A stretch of 64,000 bases of DNA from Pseudomonadota bacterium (GTDB lineage Bacteria; Pseudomonadota; Gammaproteobacteria; Burkholderiales; Nitrosomonadaceae): positions 124,001-188,000 of the forward strand of contig JAFEGA010000006.1 of the NCBI GenBank assembly GCA_018240285.1, read 5' to 3'. Positions 63,583 through 64,000 of this stretch are shown here, in pieces (positions within the stretch are counted from its first letter, which is position 1; every line of letters starts with the position of its first letter). Both the position numbers and the translations under genes were made by a program. The notes beneath the pieces were generated by a model, which was not told the DNA's origin, did not search any database, and worked only from the letters and a program-made list of their open reading frames with translations.

Positions 63583-64000
63583 TTACGAAACTTGTTGAAT
63601 TCCAGCCAATAACCAAGTGGCATTGGAATCTTTCAGATCTTTCTGCACATGCCAGATTTCATCAAAGGCTTCCGGTTCACCGTTCGGCAATTCGCGCAGT
63701 TGACCGGTGAAACGCACACTGGCAATGGCCATATCCGCGGTTGTTTCCACTTCCAGCAAATGGGCGTCGATGAACATGACTTCCGATTTTTGCTGTACAT
63801 TGCCTCTTTCTTGGATTTGCTGACTGATTTCCGCCAGCATTTCCGGTGTCGTGAAATCACGGATTTCGTTGATATCGCCACGGTCGTGCGCAGCTTGCAA
63901 GCGGATAAACGAAGCTTTGGCGTTGCGGATGAAAGGCTCTACTTGAAAATCCGCTGGGATGGCCGGTTGGCGCTGTGTTGCGCCAGCTTCATCGCTCGCT
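63583..64000 (-). CDS. Tim44-domain protein (C-terminal part, cut by window edge)
   Basis: The reading frame is open to the right edge of the window; its 5' part lies beyond it. Visible are the last ~139 residues, with EPFIRNAKASFIRLQAAHD followed by DRGDINEIRDFTTPEMLAEI, VSQQIQERGNVQQKSEVMFID-like sequence and ASVRFTGQLRELPNGEPEAF. This is the Tim44-like fold found in bacterial membrane-anchored proteins of unknown role. No N-terminal membrane segment can be seen in the visible part. The downstream hairpin ends the transcript. Confidence 0.85.
   Translation of the reverse strand, partial: ASDEAGATQRQPAIPADFQVEPFIRNAKASFIRLQAAHDRGDINEIRDFTTPEMLAEISQQIQERGNVQQKSEVMFIDAHLLEVETTADMAIASVRFTGQLRELPNGEPEAFDEIWHVQKDLKDSNATWLLAGIQQVS

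Noticed and set aside
1..64000. CRISPR arrays or prophage modules
   Set aside because: No regularly spaced repeats, and no integrase, capsid or terminase-like genes were seen.

Overview
The window looks like chromosomal DNA of a betaproteobacterium, most likely an ammonia oxidiser of the Nitrosomonas type. That assignment is inference: it rests on a complete canonical division/cell-wall (dcw) cluster, a RibBA protein with a degenerate second half, a pilC-pilD-coaE-zapD block, a tandem pair of cyanophycin-synthetase genes and the moderate GC content. No rRNA, ammonia-oxidation or other diagnostic gene is present.

Layout. 1-1.9 kb is an AT-richer accessory strip: an FRG-domain gene, a REP-like palindrome and a toxin-antitoxin pair of the HI1419/HI1420 type, bracketed by two near-identical 28-29 bp direct repeats. 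2-4.5 kb holds an EamA exporter, a methyltransferase and an AlkA-like glycosylase. 4.7-22.5 kb is the dcw cluster mraZ-rsmH-ftsL-ftsI-murE-murF-mraY-murD-ftsW-murG-murC-murB-ddl-ftsQ-ftsA-ftsZ, preceded by a textbook MraZ operator (three TGGGA boxes at 10-bp period). Facing it (22.7-27.1 kb, minus strand) is a riboflavin/thiamine/phospholipid operon ribE-ribBX-ribH-nusB-thiL-pgpA; a 149-bp inverted-repeat element supplies the 3' end of ribBX. 27-31.5 kb carries a TPR protein, a DUF4242 protein, a TetR regulator with two matching palindromic operators, tRNA-Arg(CCG) and a CorC-type transporter. 31.8-36.7 kb is the cyanophycin synthetase pair, the first with a degenerate, C-terminally shortened Mur-ligase part. 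37-42.7 kb has zapD, coaE, pilD, pilC, an SDR protein and a 2Fe-2S flavin reductase.

The most unusual part is 42.9-50.9 kb, a tight five-gene operon. It encodes an unrecognised 820-residue protein with an internal duplication, a very large glycyl radical enzyme (about 998 aa, Cys543 and Gly962), a 214-residue protein with an SCP2-like tail, the radical-SAM activase and a DUF6765-like histidine-rich protein. The substrate is not evident. The active-site Gly-Cys-x-Glu pattern argues for a dehydratase/lyase-type enzyme rather than pyruvate formate-lyase, and the accessory genes hint at a lipid-like or poorly soluble substrate. An anaerobic radical enzyme in a presumed aerobe is itself notable.

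The right part (51-64 kb) has rlpA, an agmatinase, a sulfide:quinone oxidoreductase operon that continues into a DUF2892 protein and a complete TolC/adaptor/RND efflux system, cysM with an overlapping serine acetyltransferase, a GlcG/HbpS-like protein, a DUF2165 membrane protein and the C-terminal part of a Tim44-domain protein cut by the window edge.
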